64,000 bases of DNA from Mallotus nudiflorus. Its lineage: Eukaryota > Streptophyta > Magnoliopsida > Malpighiales > Euphorbiaceae. The notes under the pieces are model-generated. The model worked only from the letters and a program-made list of their open reading frames with translations. It made no database searches and was not told the origin of the DNA. Shown piece after piece: positions 12,831 through 23,869 of the stretch. Position numbers and translations under genes: made by a program. The stretch is taken from contig CANTUR010000145.1 in the NCBI GenBank assembly GCA_947683625.1, forward strand, positions 4,357,501 through 4,421,500. The letters run 5' to 3'. Positions within the stretch are counted from its first letter, which is position 1, and the number at the start of each line of letters is the position of its first letter.

Positions 12831-13581
12831 TGTAATATCCCGTGTTTTTTTAAAATATTTTTACATTGTACCGGGATATGCAGTGTTAATAATTTCTGTA
12901 TATTAGATGATATTTTATTGAGTTGTATTGTATTTAAAACCTATTTTTAATTACTGTGTATTATTTCCAGTGTTTTACGTAAAATTTTCCCGGGACTTTC
13001 ATTTTCGGGGAAATTTTCACGTAAACAATGTATTATTAATTATTTTAAATGTATTTACGGACTTGCATGAACTCATACATATTTTTAAATTATTAAATAA
13101 AGCCTGTGTGTGTATAATTATTTAATTAGGGTTTATTATTACCCTAATATTTTATTAATTATTTATTTATTTTATTGTTATTTAATTAATTTTATTTAGT
13201 ATAAATTATTAAAATATTAGATTTTATGTGTGTGGTGTATATTTGATGTGTGTAATTTAATATTATTTTAATATATATATATACATATATACATCAAAAA
13301 TCAAAAGAATTGGAAAATTACCATTTTGCCCCCCGAGTCTTCTTCTTCCTCCCGATCCTTCTCCTCGCCGTCCGGGCGTCTGTCACGCCGTTTCTTCACC
13401 GTGGGTGTGCCGTCCGGTGTGCCACTGCCTTCCCCGACCATTTTCACCGCCTGAGGTAGCCGTTTCCGGCGCCTGGAAGTCGATTTTGGCCGGAGAAGCC
13501 GAAAATCAATCCACCGTCGATCACGCCGATTCCGGCCACCGTTTTCGACACCGCCAGTCTCTTTCTTCTCCTTGAGCTCCG

Positions 13582-14497
13582 GTGAGTGTGATTCTAGCTT
13601 TGGTTTGAGCTAAAATGGTTTAGATTTGCTTAGGTTTCGAATTTTCAATTTCGGCCTATTAGGGTTTTCGATTTTTTTGAGCTTCAAATTGGATGATTCA
13701 TGAAAACTCCTTCACAAATGTTGTTCCTAGTAGCTTATTCTTCATGTATGAATTTTTGTAGAATTTTTGGAGATTGTTTGGATTTGTGGGTATTTTTGAA
13801 TATTTTAATATTATTTTTTAATTTTCGGAAATTAATTATTTAAATTATGAAATTGGAGTTTATGGTTAAATTAGGTGTTTAAATGAATTATAGGAATTTA
13901 TTTGGAATTTTTATGAATTTCTAAGTATTTATTTTGAATTATTGAAGTTTATGGAATTTTGGAAAAATTAGGTTAATTGTGTTTTTATTTGAATTTAATT
14001 GGTTAATTGAGTTTAATTATTGATATTATTGATAAATATGTTGAGAAAATTAATTTTGGATAATTGTATGATTTTTGGTGAATTTTTGAAGTAATTTAAG
14101 TATATTTATATATATAGGGGTATTTTGGTAATTTCACCCTAAATTGTCTAAAAATGTAATTTAATTGGTTTTAATAATTATTTAAGGTATAAAAATGATT
14201 TCTATAAATTATTTAGTATTTTTAACTAATTAAAACTATTTTTCGTGAATTATTTTCAATTATATATATAATATACGGTTTTTCTAATAAAATGAGTTTT
14301 AATCGGTTTTTACTGTGTTTCAAGGTTAATTATGTAATTTTTACCTATGAGATGTAGTTCTATATTGTAAGGATATTTTTGGTATACCTGGAATATGTTC
14401 TGTGTTTGTGGACCCCGGTCGGTGGACTGTAGTTTGGAGTCCGACCGTGGGATTTTGATTGTGTTGAGCTTGTATTTCGAAGTGTATTTCTTTGCAG
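13582..14497 (+). other. Possible intron 1 within the LTR leader
   Basis: Begins GTGAGTGTGATTC after a GC-rich block and ends 'tatttctttgcag'. The interior is very AT/U-rich, typical of plant introns. Equivalent donor and acceptor sites are kept in the solo LTR (donor near 7684, acceptor 'tttcttacag' ending near 8716) and in the 3' LTR. The LTR at 61814-64000 keeps the donor, but its acceptor position reads 'tttgcaag'. Only sequence consensus supports this; no transcript evidence is available here. Confidence 0.4.
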
Positions 14498-14750
14498 GGT
14501 TGGCTCTACTCTTTTGAGTAGAGAGATGTCCGTTTTACAGGGGAGGTTCTGCCGAATTTTCGGTAGAATTCTCGTAAAACGTGATGTCCAGTCGAACCCT
14601 AACTTCCGATTCTGTGTTAATACTCTAGATTGAATTCTAGGATTTCTGTTAGGTTTATTCTAATGTCGGTTATTTATTGCTTGTTTAGTTGCGCCGAGAC
14701 CGAGGGCTAATGGACCAGGCCCGTCGGACCCGTCTCGTGGAGCGCATTAG
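14498..14750 (+). ncRNA. Putative structured leader block inside the LTR (three hairpins between splice-like sites)
   Basis: Seen: the block follows 'tttctttgcag' and precedes GTGAGT. Hairpin 1 pairs CTCTACTC (14504-14511) with GAGTAGAG (14516-14523) around TTTT. Hairpin 2 has an outer stem CGTTTTAC (14531-14538) with GTAAAACG (14574-14581) and an inner stem TTCTGCCGAA (14547-14556) with TTCGGTAGAA (14559-14568). Hairpin 3 pairs GCGC...GAGAC (14691-14700) with GTCTC...GCGC (about 14732-14745), with inner CCGA/TCGG. The same layout recurs near 8717-8985, 22322-22570, 31550-31800 and 63510-63750, and reversed near 29395-29480. Inference: a conserved RNA structure in the element's 5' leader, perhaps for packaging, dimerisation or translation. 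No known RNA family is recognised. Confidence 0.45.
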
Positions 14751-16047
14751 GTGAGTTACTATACTATATATATATGCTTTGGATGCATGATTTAGAAATG
14801 CATGTTTTATGTTGATTAAATATGCATAAATAATTTGATTATTTCTTAAGTTTACATTAAGCATATTTTTGGTATATAATAAATTATATGCATATTTTGT
14901 GAATAAAATATATATAAAATGTTTTTAAATATATTTTCAGCTTAATTTATAATCTGATTGAATGCATTTGATATATATATACTCGAAATATACCTGGTTT
15001 ACTTTTGGTATATTTTCGGTATATATATATGGTTTATATTGCTATTTCATTTAAATTCATGCATCATTTATTGTGAATGAATGTTTTATATTATTTATTA
15101 ATGAAGGATATCGATAGAACGTGCTACATAGTGGGCAGCACTAGGACCGAGTACGTATCGGTACGCCTATAGTATTTAGGCTATAATACTAACTTATTTG
15201 TGGATATTGATTTGATGTGATTATTGATATGTGTGAGATGTGGTTTGGGTGTGATTGCTGGAGCTCGGTTGACCAAGTGTCTTGGGGCCAATCACACTGG
15301 CAGTCAGATTGCTGGAGCTCGGTTGACTTAGTGTCTCGGGGCCAGTCTACTGTCTAAATGGATTAAGTGGATATATTTGGAATAAGCGAGCCTGCATGGC
15401 TAGAGTGTTGTTTAACACTATTTTCGAGGTTGCGTTATTCTAGGGTTCTATGTGATCCTTCATAAAAGATGATTTTCAGATAAAATATATAAAAATGATT
15501 TTATTGCATCTGTGTGTAATTGCCTGTATATATACATATTATATATACTGATGACTGTATGCATTATCACTTAGTGTGTATGTATATATATTATAGTAAT
15601 TCACTCAGTGAGGTCTGACTCCCCTCCGTTGACTATTTTTCAAGAGAGTCAACTTCTTCAGACCTCAGTAGCAGGTCGATACGCCGGATTTCTTCCGCCC
15701 CGGCTTCTTTATGTAAATTATCTACTTGAGTCTTATTTATTTTATCTAGACACTGCAGTAGTTGTGAATTAAAGTATTGGATTTCATGTATTTTATTTAA
15801 AGAGATGTATTATATTGAAACTGGATTTGTATTAAAGATCATATATCTATGAGATGAGATTTAATTTAAATCCAGTTGATGTGAAATGATATTATGATAT
15901 TTATGATTTCCATTTCCGTTGCATATAATATTATTATTGTTATTATTGCATGATTTATTTTATTTTTAGGCTTGCTACGGGTTCCGGATTCGAAAGAATT
16001 CCCGTTCCCTAGCGCCGGTCATGGCCCCTATTTTGGGTCGTGACAAA

Positions 16048-16061
16048 GTTGGTATCAGAGC
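16048..16061 (+). other. Primer-binding site, initiator tRNA-Met type
   Basis: GTTGGTATCAGAGC begins two bases after the LTR. TGGTATCAGAGC is the standard plant initiator-Met primer site used by many gypsy and copia elements. Confidence 0.9.
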
Positions 16062-16242
16062 GGAGTTCTGTTTCAGGGCTTAGTTTTGTGAGTTATGGCC
16101 CTAGTTTTAAAGTTGTGTTTTCTGTTGGACTACTGCAGTGTATTAGGTTCGAGTATGTCTTGATAAGTAATCCTTGCTGTAGTTTTCTGCGTTATTCCTC
16201 CGTTGTCTGTTTTGTCTGAATTTTTCCGTTTGTCTTTTCAGA

Positions 16243-17560
16243 ATGAGGAGGCGAGCGCGTGTCGCTCCACCGGTCGTTGAGGCCGAGGATGATGAGTCTT
16301 TTCAGGACGAGGTTTTACCTCCTGAGCAGCCAGTTAGACGTAGAGGTCGTGGCAGAGGTAGACCTCGAGGAGCGGCAGGTCGCCGTAGGCAGAGAGAGTT
16401 ACAGGACGAGGAGCCTGTAGAGCCTGAGTTTGATGTTCCTGTTCCTCCAGTTGTTCAGCCTGTTCAGCCTGCCTATCAGCAGGGTATGTCTGACCCTGAG
16501 GCAGCTTTGTTTTATGCCCGAGTTGGCAGGATTGCTTTTGATGGTACTTCTGATCCTTTAGATTTTCTGCATGCGATTGAGACTAGGACTCGGACTGCTC
16601 ATACCAAGTACCAGCGGATTATGATTGTAGAGTTGTCTGTTGAGGGACCAGCCTTAGATTGGTTTATTCAGATGATCCAGCCTTATATGATGACGATGAC
16701 ATGGGCTCAGTTTCGAGAGCGATTCATGAGGAGATTCTGTCTAGAGCCTCTTCGTTTGAGCTATCGTCTTTGTTTGACCAGTATTTCTCATGGAGATCGA
16801 TCTGTAGAGGAGTATACCCGAGAGTTTCTTCGTCTGGGTAGATATGCTGAGGATCTGATGCGAGATCAGTATTTTGCAGTCACTACCTACGTTACTGGTT
16901 TGGGTTCAGCTTTTGCTGGTATGCCTACAGCAGGCCTTACTCTGGAGTCTGTAATTGAGCTAGCTAAGGAGAGCTGAGGTTAGTTAGGCAGGGAGCGATG
17001 CCTGATTATTACCAGTTGGGAGTTCAGTCGAGTGGATTGCAGGCTACTCCATATTCGAGTTTTCATGTTGGTTCGAGTAGTCAGTAGCGAGGTTCGACTC
17101 AGCAGAGTCAGAGACAGCAGCAGCGAGTGCATCAGAGCAGTAGACATGGCCGTGGAGGTCAGCGTAGATCATTCAGATTTGGGTCAGGTGCTTCGAGCAG
17201 CAGCAGTGGTCGTAGTTCTGGATCAGCGGCCAGTGTTTGTCAGACTTGTGGTAGTCAGGGACCGTGTTATCTGACACCACTGACATGTTTCAGATGCGGG
17301 CAGACAGGACATTTTGCCAGATCTTGTCCTTATTCTGGGTATCAGCAGCAGCAGATTCCGTGATTCCCACAGCAGTCGATTGCTAGTGCAGCACCTGTGC
17401 CATTTCAGTTGCCACCAGCCCAACATCAGAGTTCCACTCAATTTGTTCCACAGCAGAGTCGTGGTAGAGGTACTAGAGGAGGTGCCAGAGGTGTTGGCCA
17501 GGCTTCTACCAGTCAGCAGGGAGGTCGAGGTCAGGCCAGAGTTTTTCATCTGACTCAGCA
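16243..17560 (+). pseudogene. gag of the Tekay-like element, frameshifted
   Basis: Starts at the first ATG after the leader (MRRRARVAPP) with an arginine-rich N-terminus. The retrotransposon gag domain follows ('GTSDPLDFLHAIE', 'WAQFRERFMRRF', 'SVEEYTREFLRLGRYAEDL'). A 4-nt deletion near 16970, compared with the reversed sister copy (AKEIELRLV), causes a stop at 16975-16977. The frame then continues in a second register with a stop (TAG) near 17087. A serine/glutamine-rich stretch leads to a CCHC zinc knuckle (17286-17327: CFRCGQTGHFARSC) and a further stop at 17361-17363. Nucleocapsid function is inferred from the knuckle. Confidence 0.9.
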
Positions 17561-18020
17561 GGATGCTCAGGTATCCAATGCAGTCGTGGCAGGTATTGTT
17601 TCTGTTTGTTACCTGGATGCATGGGTTTTGTTTGATCCGGGTGCCACGCATTCATTCATTTCTCCTGTTTTTACTTCTAAATCTTGTTGGCAAGCTTCGA
17701 GGATGGCTTTTCCTATGTCTATTGCCACTCCTCTGAGCGATTCCTTGGACGTCGATATTTTTCTTTCTGGTTGTCCAGTTCTCGTGGGAGATAGAGAATT
17801 ACCCGCTGATTTGATATTGTTGGATGTGATGGAGTTTGATGTTATTTTGGGAATGGATTGGTTATCTCAGCACTTTGCCATGGTAGATTGCAGGAATAAG
17901 GAGGTGACTTTCAGAATTCCTGGTGAAATAGAGTTTAAGTTTGTTGGTGATAGGAGTTCAACACCTCAGAATCTTGTTTCTGCTATTACAGCTAGGAAGT
18001 TATTGAGGAAAGGTTGTTAG
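17397..18020 (+). pseudogene. Protease region of the Tekay-like element
   Basis: Aspartic protease of the gypsy type. The catalytic motif, normally DSG followed by A-T-H-S-F, reads LFDPGATHSFIS (Asp codon 17634-17636), so serine is replaced by proline in the active-site triplet. Downstream 'LILLDVMEFDVILGMDWL' is the conserved second half with the ILGMDWL flap-side motif. The frame ends at a TAG (18018-18020) where the reversed sister copy has CAG. The Ser-to-Pro change makes activity doubtful. Confidence 0.88.
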
Positions 18021-18026
18021 GGGTTT

Positions 18027-19586
18027 TTGGCATTGGTCAGGGATACGTTAGTGGAGAAGTTATCACTCACAGATGTTCCTGTTGCTTGTGAGTTTCCTGA
18101 TGTTTTTCTTGAGGAGTTACCAGGTTTACCACCTCATAGAGAGATTGAGTTCTGTATAGATGTGGTTCCAGGTACTACTCCTATATCTATGCCACCCTAT
18201 CGTATGGCTCCTGCAGAGTTGAGAGAGTTGAAGGAGCAGTTGCAAGAGTTGTTGGATAAGGGTTTTATCAGACCTAGTGTTTCTCCTTGGGGTGCACCAG
18301 TCCTGTTTGTGAAGAAGAAGGATGGTACCCTGAGACTGTGCATTGACTACAGAGAGCTTAATAAGGTGACAGTGAAGAATAAGTATCCTCTCCCGAGGAT
18401 AGATGATTTGTTTAATCAGTTACAGGGTGCATAGTTCTTTTCTAAAGTTGACTTGAGGTCGGGTTATCATCAGCTGCGGATTAGTAAATCCGATATTCCT
18501 AAGACAGCATTCCGCACTCGATATAGTCATTATGAGTTTCTGGTGATGTCTTTTGGTTTGATTAATGCACCAGCAGCTTTTATGGACCTGATGAATAGAG
18601 TATTCAGACCGTATGTGGATCAGTTTGTAGTAGTCTTCATTGATGATATACTGGTATATTCGAGGAGTATGGAAGAGCACGTATATCACTTGAGGATTGT
18701 ACTACAGACACTGAGAGATCATCAGCTTTATGCTAAATTCTCGAAGTGTGACTTTTGGATGGAAAGTGTTTCTTTTCTTGGACACGTAGTGTCTAAAGAA
18801 GGTATTCAAGTTGATCCACAGAAGATTGAGGCAGTATCTGAATGGCCTAGACCTACTTCTGTTATAGAGATTCGGAGTTTTCTGGGTTTAGCCGGGTATT
18901 ATAGGCGGTTTGTGCAGGATTTTTCCAGGATAGCAGCCCCTATGAGTCGCTTGACTCAGAAGAATGTTAGATTCGAGTGGTCAGAAGCTTGTGAGAATAG
19001 TTTTCAGTTGTTGAAGGAGAAGTTGACCACAGCGCCAGTATTAGCTTTGCCTAATAGTGTGGATAAGTTCACATTTTACTGTGATGCCTCTAGAATTGGT
19101 CTTGGTTGTGTGTTGATGCAGAATGGAAGGGTGATAGCCTATGCTTCGAGGCAGTTGAAGAAGCATGAGCAGAACTATCCTACACATGATCTTGAGATGG
19201 CTGCGGTGATCTTTGCTTTGAAGATTTGGAGACATTATCTGTACGGGGTGACTTGTGAGATATTTACTGATCACAAGAGCCTTAAGTATATTTTCCAGCA
19301 GCGAGATTTGAATTTGAGGCAGAGGAGATGGTTGGAATTGTTGAAGGATTATGATTGTGAGATTCTTTACCATCCGGGTAAAGCTAATGTGGTAGCAGAT
19401 GCCTTGAGTAGGAAATCCTCAGGTAGTCTTGCTCATATCGGTGTTGAGAGGAGACCATTGATCCAGGAATTGCATTTGTTGGTGGATCAAGGTCTGATGA
19501 TGAAGATTAGTAGATCAGGTGGACTGTTAGCTCAATTTAAAGTACGATCTGTACTGAGGGATAGGATTAAAGCAGCTCAGAGCTGA
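18027..19586 (+). pseudogene. Reverse transcriptase and RNase H of the Tekay-like element
   Basis: Reverse transcriptase begins around 18190 ('PPYRMAPAELRELKEQL') and has the 'KKDGTLRLCIDYRELNK' motif, the VDLRSGYHQ aspartate, and the FIDDILVYS catalytic pair (Asp codons 18642-18647). An in-frame TAG at 18432-18434 splits the domain. RNase H follows with TFYCDAS, an 'HDLEMAAVIFAL' glutamate, FTDHKSL and 'GKANVVADALSR', so the four acidic residues appear present. The frame ends in a TGA at 19584-19586 that the reversed sister copy also has. This is the best preserved part of the polyprotein. Confidence 0.93.
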
Positions 19587-20607
19587 GATCCTATTCTGGA
19601 AGAGCTTGCAGAGAATGTCAGAGCAGGGAAGTTCACTGATTTCACACTCGATGATGATGGTGTGTTGTGGATCAGTGGTAGACTGTGTGTTCCTGATGTG
19701 GATGACTTGAGAGAGGAGATTTTAGAGGAAGCACATTCTACAGCTTACAGCGTTCATCCAGGTGTTTACTTCTCGTTTTTGGCAGAAGTTGCAAGAAGCG
19801 ATGGGCACTAGGTTGGATTTCAGTACTGCTTTTCATCCTCAGACAGATGGCCAGTCTGAGAGGATGATCCAGACACTGGAAGATATGTTGAGGATGTGTG
19901 TCCTGGATTTGGGAGGTAGCTGGGATGATCATTTGTCATTGGTTGAGTTTGCATATAATAACAGCTATCATAGCAGTATTGGTATGGCATCGTATGAGGC
20001 GTTGTATGGAAGGAAGTGTAGATCCCCGTTGAGTTGGGATGAGATTGGTGAGAGAGCTTTGACTGGACCAGAGATGGTTCAGGATGCTGCAGAGAAAGTC
20101 ACCGTGATCAAGCGCAGATTAGAGACCGCAGTTAGCAGACAGAAGAGTTATGCGGATCCTAGGCACAGAGATGTGGAGTTTCAGGTTGGAGATTTCATTT
20201 TTCTGAAAGTATCTCCGATGAAGGGTGTGATGAGATTTGGCAGGAAGGGTAAGTTAGCACCGAGATACATTGGACCGTTTGAGATTCTGGAGAGAGTTGG
20301 CACTGTTACATATCGGTTGGATTTGCCTCCGAGTATGTCACAGGTGCATCCAGTATTTCATATCTCGATGTTGAGGAAGTATATCTCAGACCCTTCACAC
20401 GTGTTTCAACCTGACAATATGGAAGTGAGTGAAGATTTGACGTTTGTGGAAGAACCTGTGGCGATCGTTGATTATCAAGTTCGACAGTTGCGATCGAAGC
20501 AGATTTCGATGGTCAAGGTTCTGTGGCATAGCGACAGAGTTGAGGAGCATACGTGGGAGACTGAAGCTGAGATGCGAGCTTCTTACCCGTATCTCTTTCC
20601 TTCTTGA
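19587..20607 (+). pseudogene. Integrase remnant and chromodomain of the Tekay-like element
   Basis: 19587-19757 encodes the N-terminal linker up to HSTAYSVHPG, the start of the zinc-binding region. The sequence then jumps to VFTSRFWQKL, which lies after the second catalytic aspartate. Comparison with 24670-25045 of the reversed copy shows that about 375 bp is missing here, not a multiple of three, so the frame also shifts. The zinc-binding cysteines and the first two catalytic aspartates are gone. The glutamate region ('HPQTDGQSERM') and the C-terminal GPF/Y region (APRYIGPFEIL) remain. A chromodomain ends the protein ('VKVLWHSDRVEEHTWETE', stop 20605-20607), the hallmark of chromoviruses. 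Confidence 0.92.
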
Positions 20608-20641
20608 TCTTGTTTTCTGGAATTCGGGGACGAATTCTTGT

Positions 20642-20654
20642 AAGGGGGGAAGAC
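20642..20654 (+). other. Polypurine tract
   Basis: AAGGGGGGAAGAC directly abuts the 3' LTR (TG at 20655). It is the expected plus-strand priming site, and a reversed equivalent occurs at 12730-12742. Confidence 0.88.
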
Positions 20655-23600
20655 TGTAATATCCCGTGTTTTTTTAAAATATTTTTACACTGTACCGGGA
20701 TATGCAGTGTTAATAATTTCTGTATATTAGATGATATTTTATTGAGTTGTATTGTATTTAAAACCTATTTTTAATTACTGTGTATTATTTCCAGTGTTTT
20801 ACGTAAAATTTTCCCGGGACTTTCATTTTTGAGGAAATTTTCACGTAAACAATGTATTATTAATTATTTTAAATGTATTTACGGACTTGCATGAACTCAT
20901 ACATATTTTTAAATTATTAAATAAAGCCTGTGTGTGTATAATTATTTAATTAGGGTTTATTATTACCTTAATATTTTATTAATTATTTATTTGTTTTATT
21001 GTTATTTAATTAATTTTATTTAGTATAAATTATTAAAATATTAGATTTTATGTGTGTGGTGTATATTTGATGTGTGTAATTTAATATTATTTTAATATAT
21101 ATATATACATATATACATCAAAAATCAAAAGAATTGGAAAATTACCATTTTGCCCCCCGAGTCTTCTTCTTCCTCCCGATCCTTCTCCTCACCGTCCGGG
21201 CATCTGTCACGCTGTTTCTTCACCGTGGGTGTGCCGTCCGGTGTGCCACTACCTTCCTTGACCATTTCCGCCGCCTGAGGTAGCCGTTTCCGGCGCCTGG
21301 AAGTCGATTTTGGCCGGAGAAGCCGAAAATCGATCCACCGTCGATCACGCCGATTCCGGCCACCGTTTTCGACACCACCAGTCTCTTTCTTCTCCTTGAG
21401 CTCCGGTGAGTGTGATTCTAGCTTTGGTTTGAGCTAAAATGGTTTAGATTTGCTTAGGTTTCGAATTTTCAATTTCGGCCTATTAGGGTTTTTGATTTTT
21501 TTGAGCTTCGAATTGGATGATTCATGAAAAATCCCTTCACAAATGTTTTTCCCAGTAGCTTAATCTTCATGTATGAATTTTTGTAGAATTTTTGGAGATT
21601 GGTTGGATTTTTGGGTATTTTTGAATATTTTAATATTATTTTCTAATTTTCGGAAATTAATTATTTAAATTATGAAATTGGAGTTTATGGTTAAATTAGG
21701 TGTTTAAATGAATTATAGGAATTTATTTGGAATTTTTATGAATTTCTAAGTATTTATTTTGAATTATTGAGTTTATGGAATTTTGGAAAAATTAGGTTAA
21801 TTGTGTTTTTATTTGAATTTATTTGGTTAATTGAGTTTAATTATTGATATTATTGATAAATATGTTGAGAAAATTAATTTTGGATAATTGTATGATTTTT
21901 GGTGAATTTTTGAAGTAATTTAAGTATATTTATATATATAGGGGTATTTTGGTAATTTTACCCTAAATTGTCTAAAAATGTAATTTAATTGGTTTTAATA
22001 ATTATTTAAGGTATAAAAATGATTTCTATAAATTATTTGGTATTTTTAACTAATTAAAACTATTTTTCGTGAATTATTTTCAATTATATATATAATATAC
22101 GGTTTTTCTAATAAAATGAGTTTTAATCGGTTTTTACTGTGTTTCAAGGTTAATTATGTAATTTTTACCTATGAGATGTAGTTCTATGTTGTAAGGATAT
22201 TTTTGGTATACCTAGAATATGTTCTGTGTTTGTGGATCCCGGTCGGTGGACTGTAGTTTGGAGTCCGACCGTGGGATTTTGATTGTGTTGAGCTTGTATT
22301 TCGAAGTGTATTTCTTTGCAGGGTCGGCTCTACTCTTTTGAGTAGAGAGATGTCCGTTTTACAGGGGAGGTTCTGCCGAATTTTTGGTAGAATTCTCGTA
22401 AAACGTGATGTCCAGTCGAACCCTAACTTCCGATTCTGTGTTAATACTCTAGATTGAATTCTAGGATTTCTGTTAGGTTTATTCTAATGTCGGTTATTTA
22501 TTGCTTGTTTAGTTGCGCCGAGACCGAGGGCTAGTGGACCAGGCCCGTCGGACCCTTCTCGTGGAGCGCATTAGGTGAGTTACTATACTATATATATATG
22601 CTTAGGATGCATGATTTAGAAATGCATGTTTTATGTTGATTAAATATGCATAAATAATTTGATTATTTCTTAAGTTTACATTAAGCATATTTTTGGTATA
22701 TAATAAATTATATGCATATTTTGTGAATAAAATATATATAAAATGTTTTTAAATATATTTTCAGCTTAATTTATAATCTGATTGAATGCATTTGATATAT
22801 ATATACTCGAAATATACCTGGTTTACTTTTGGTATATTTTCGGTATATATATATGGTTTATATTGCTATTTCATTTAAATTCATGCATCATTTATTGTGA
22901 ATGAATGTTTTATATTATTTATTAATGAAGGATATCGATAGAACGTGCTACATAGTGGGCAGCACTAGGACCGAGTACGTACCGGTACGCCTATAGTATT
23001 TAGGCTATAATACTAACTTATTTGTGGATATTGATTTGATGTGATTATTGATATGTGTGAGATGTGGTTTGGGTGTGATTGCTGGAGCTCGGTTGACCAA
23101 GTGTCTCGGGGCCAATCACACTGGCAGTCAGACTGCTGGAGCTCGGTTGACTTAGTGTCTCGGGGCCAGTCTACTGTCTAAATGGATTAAGTGGATATAT
23201 TTGGAATAAGCGAGCCTGCATGGCTAGAGTGTTGTTTAACACTATTTTTGAGGTTGCGTTATTCTAGGGTTCTATGTGATCCTTCATAAAAGATGATTTT
23301 CAGATAAAATATATAAAAATGATTTTATTGCATCTGTGTGTAATTGCCTGTATATATACATATTATATATACTGATGACTGTATGCATTATCACTTAGTG
23401 TGTATGTATATATATTATAGTAATTCACTCAGTGAGGTCTGACTCCCCTCCGTTGACTATTTTTCAGGAGAGTCAACTTCTTCAGACCTCAGTAGCAGGT
23501 CGATACGTCGGATTTCTTCCGCCCCGGCTTCTTTATGTAAATTATCTACTTGAGTCTTATTTATTTTATCTAGACACTGCAGTAGTTGTGAATTAAAGTA

Positions 23601-23869
23601 TTGGATTTCATGTATTTTATTTAAAGAGATGTATTATATTGAAACTGGATTTGTATTAAAGATCATATATCTATGAGATGAGATTTGATTTAAATCCAGT
23701 TGATGTGAAATGATATTATGATATTTATGATTTCCATTTCCGCTGCATATAATATTATTATTGTTATTATTGCATGATTTATTTTATTTTTAGGCTTGCT
23801 ACGGGTTCCGGATTCGAAAGAATTCCCGTTCCCTAGCGCCGGTCATGGCCCCTGTTTTGGGTCGTGACA
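20655..23869 (+). repeat. 3' LTR of the Tekay-like element
   Basis: Same length as the 5' LTR and alignable throughout at a constant offset of 7824 apart from a few 1-bp indels. Hairpin 2 lies at 22355-22405, and the second acceptor is an intact CAG at 23465-23467. Confidence 0.93.

Larger units (their letters stand above)
12831..16045 (+). repeat. 5' LTR of the Tekay-like element
   Basis: Starts TGTAATATCCCG and ends GGGTCGTGACA. Parts in order: AT-rich head, GC-rich block (13330-13580), splice-donor-like GTGAGT at 13582, long AT-rich stretch, acceptor-like CAG ending at 14497, hairpin block (14498-14746), GTGAGT at 14751, TATA-rich stretch, and the 'ctcagtgaggtctgactcc' tail. In this copy the second acceptor reads CAA at 15641-15643, where the 3' LTR reads CAG. 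Confidence 0.93.
12831..23869 (+). mobile_element. Tekay-like Ty3/gypsy retrotransposon, youngest nest level, structurally complete ends
   Basis: Two LTRs of exactly 3215 bp (12831-16045 and 20655-23869), TG...CA ends and a perfect target duplication TTCAG (12826-12830, 23870-23874). It inserted into the chromodomain region of a reversed sister copy. It has a primer-binding site complementary to initiator tRNA-Met, gag, protease, reverse transcriptase, RNase H, part of integrase and a C-terminal chromodomain, followed by a polypurine tract. The LTRs are nearly identical over long runs. I counted about 15 differences in the first 600 bp, mostly C/T or G/A, and fewer elsewhere. The coding region is broken by a 4-nt deletion, five premature stops and a deletion of about 375 bp in integrase, so this copy cannot make a full polyprotein. 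Confidence 0.92.

Noticed and set aside
16048..16061. tRNA gene fragment
   Set aside because: Only the primer-complementary stretch is present; no cloverleaf.
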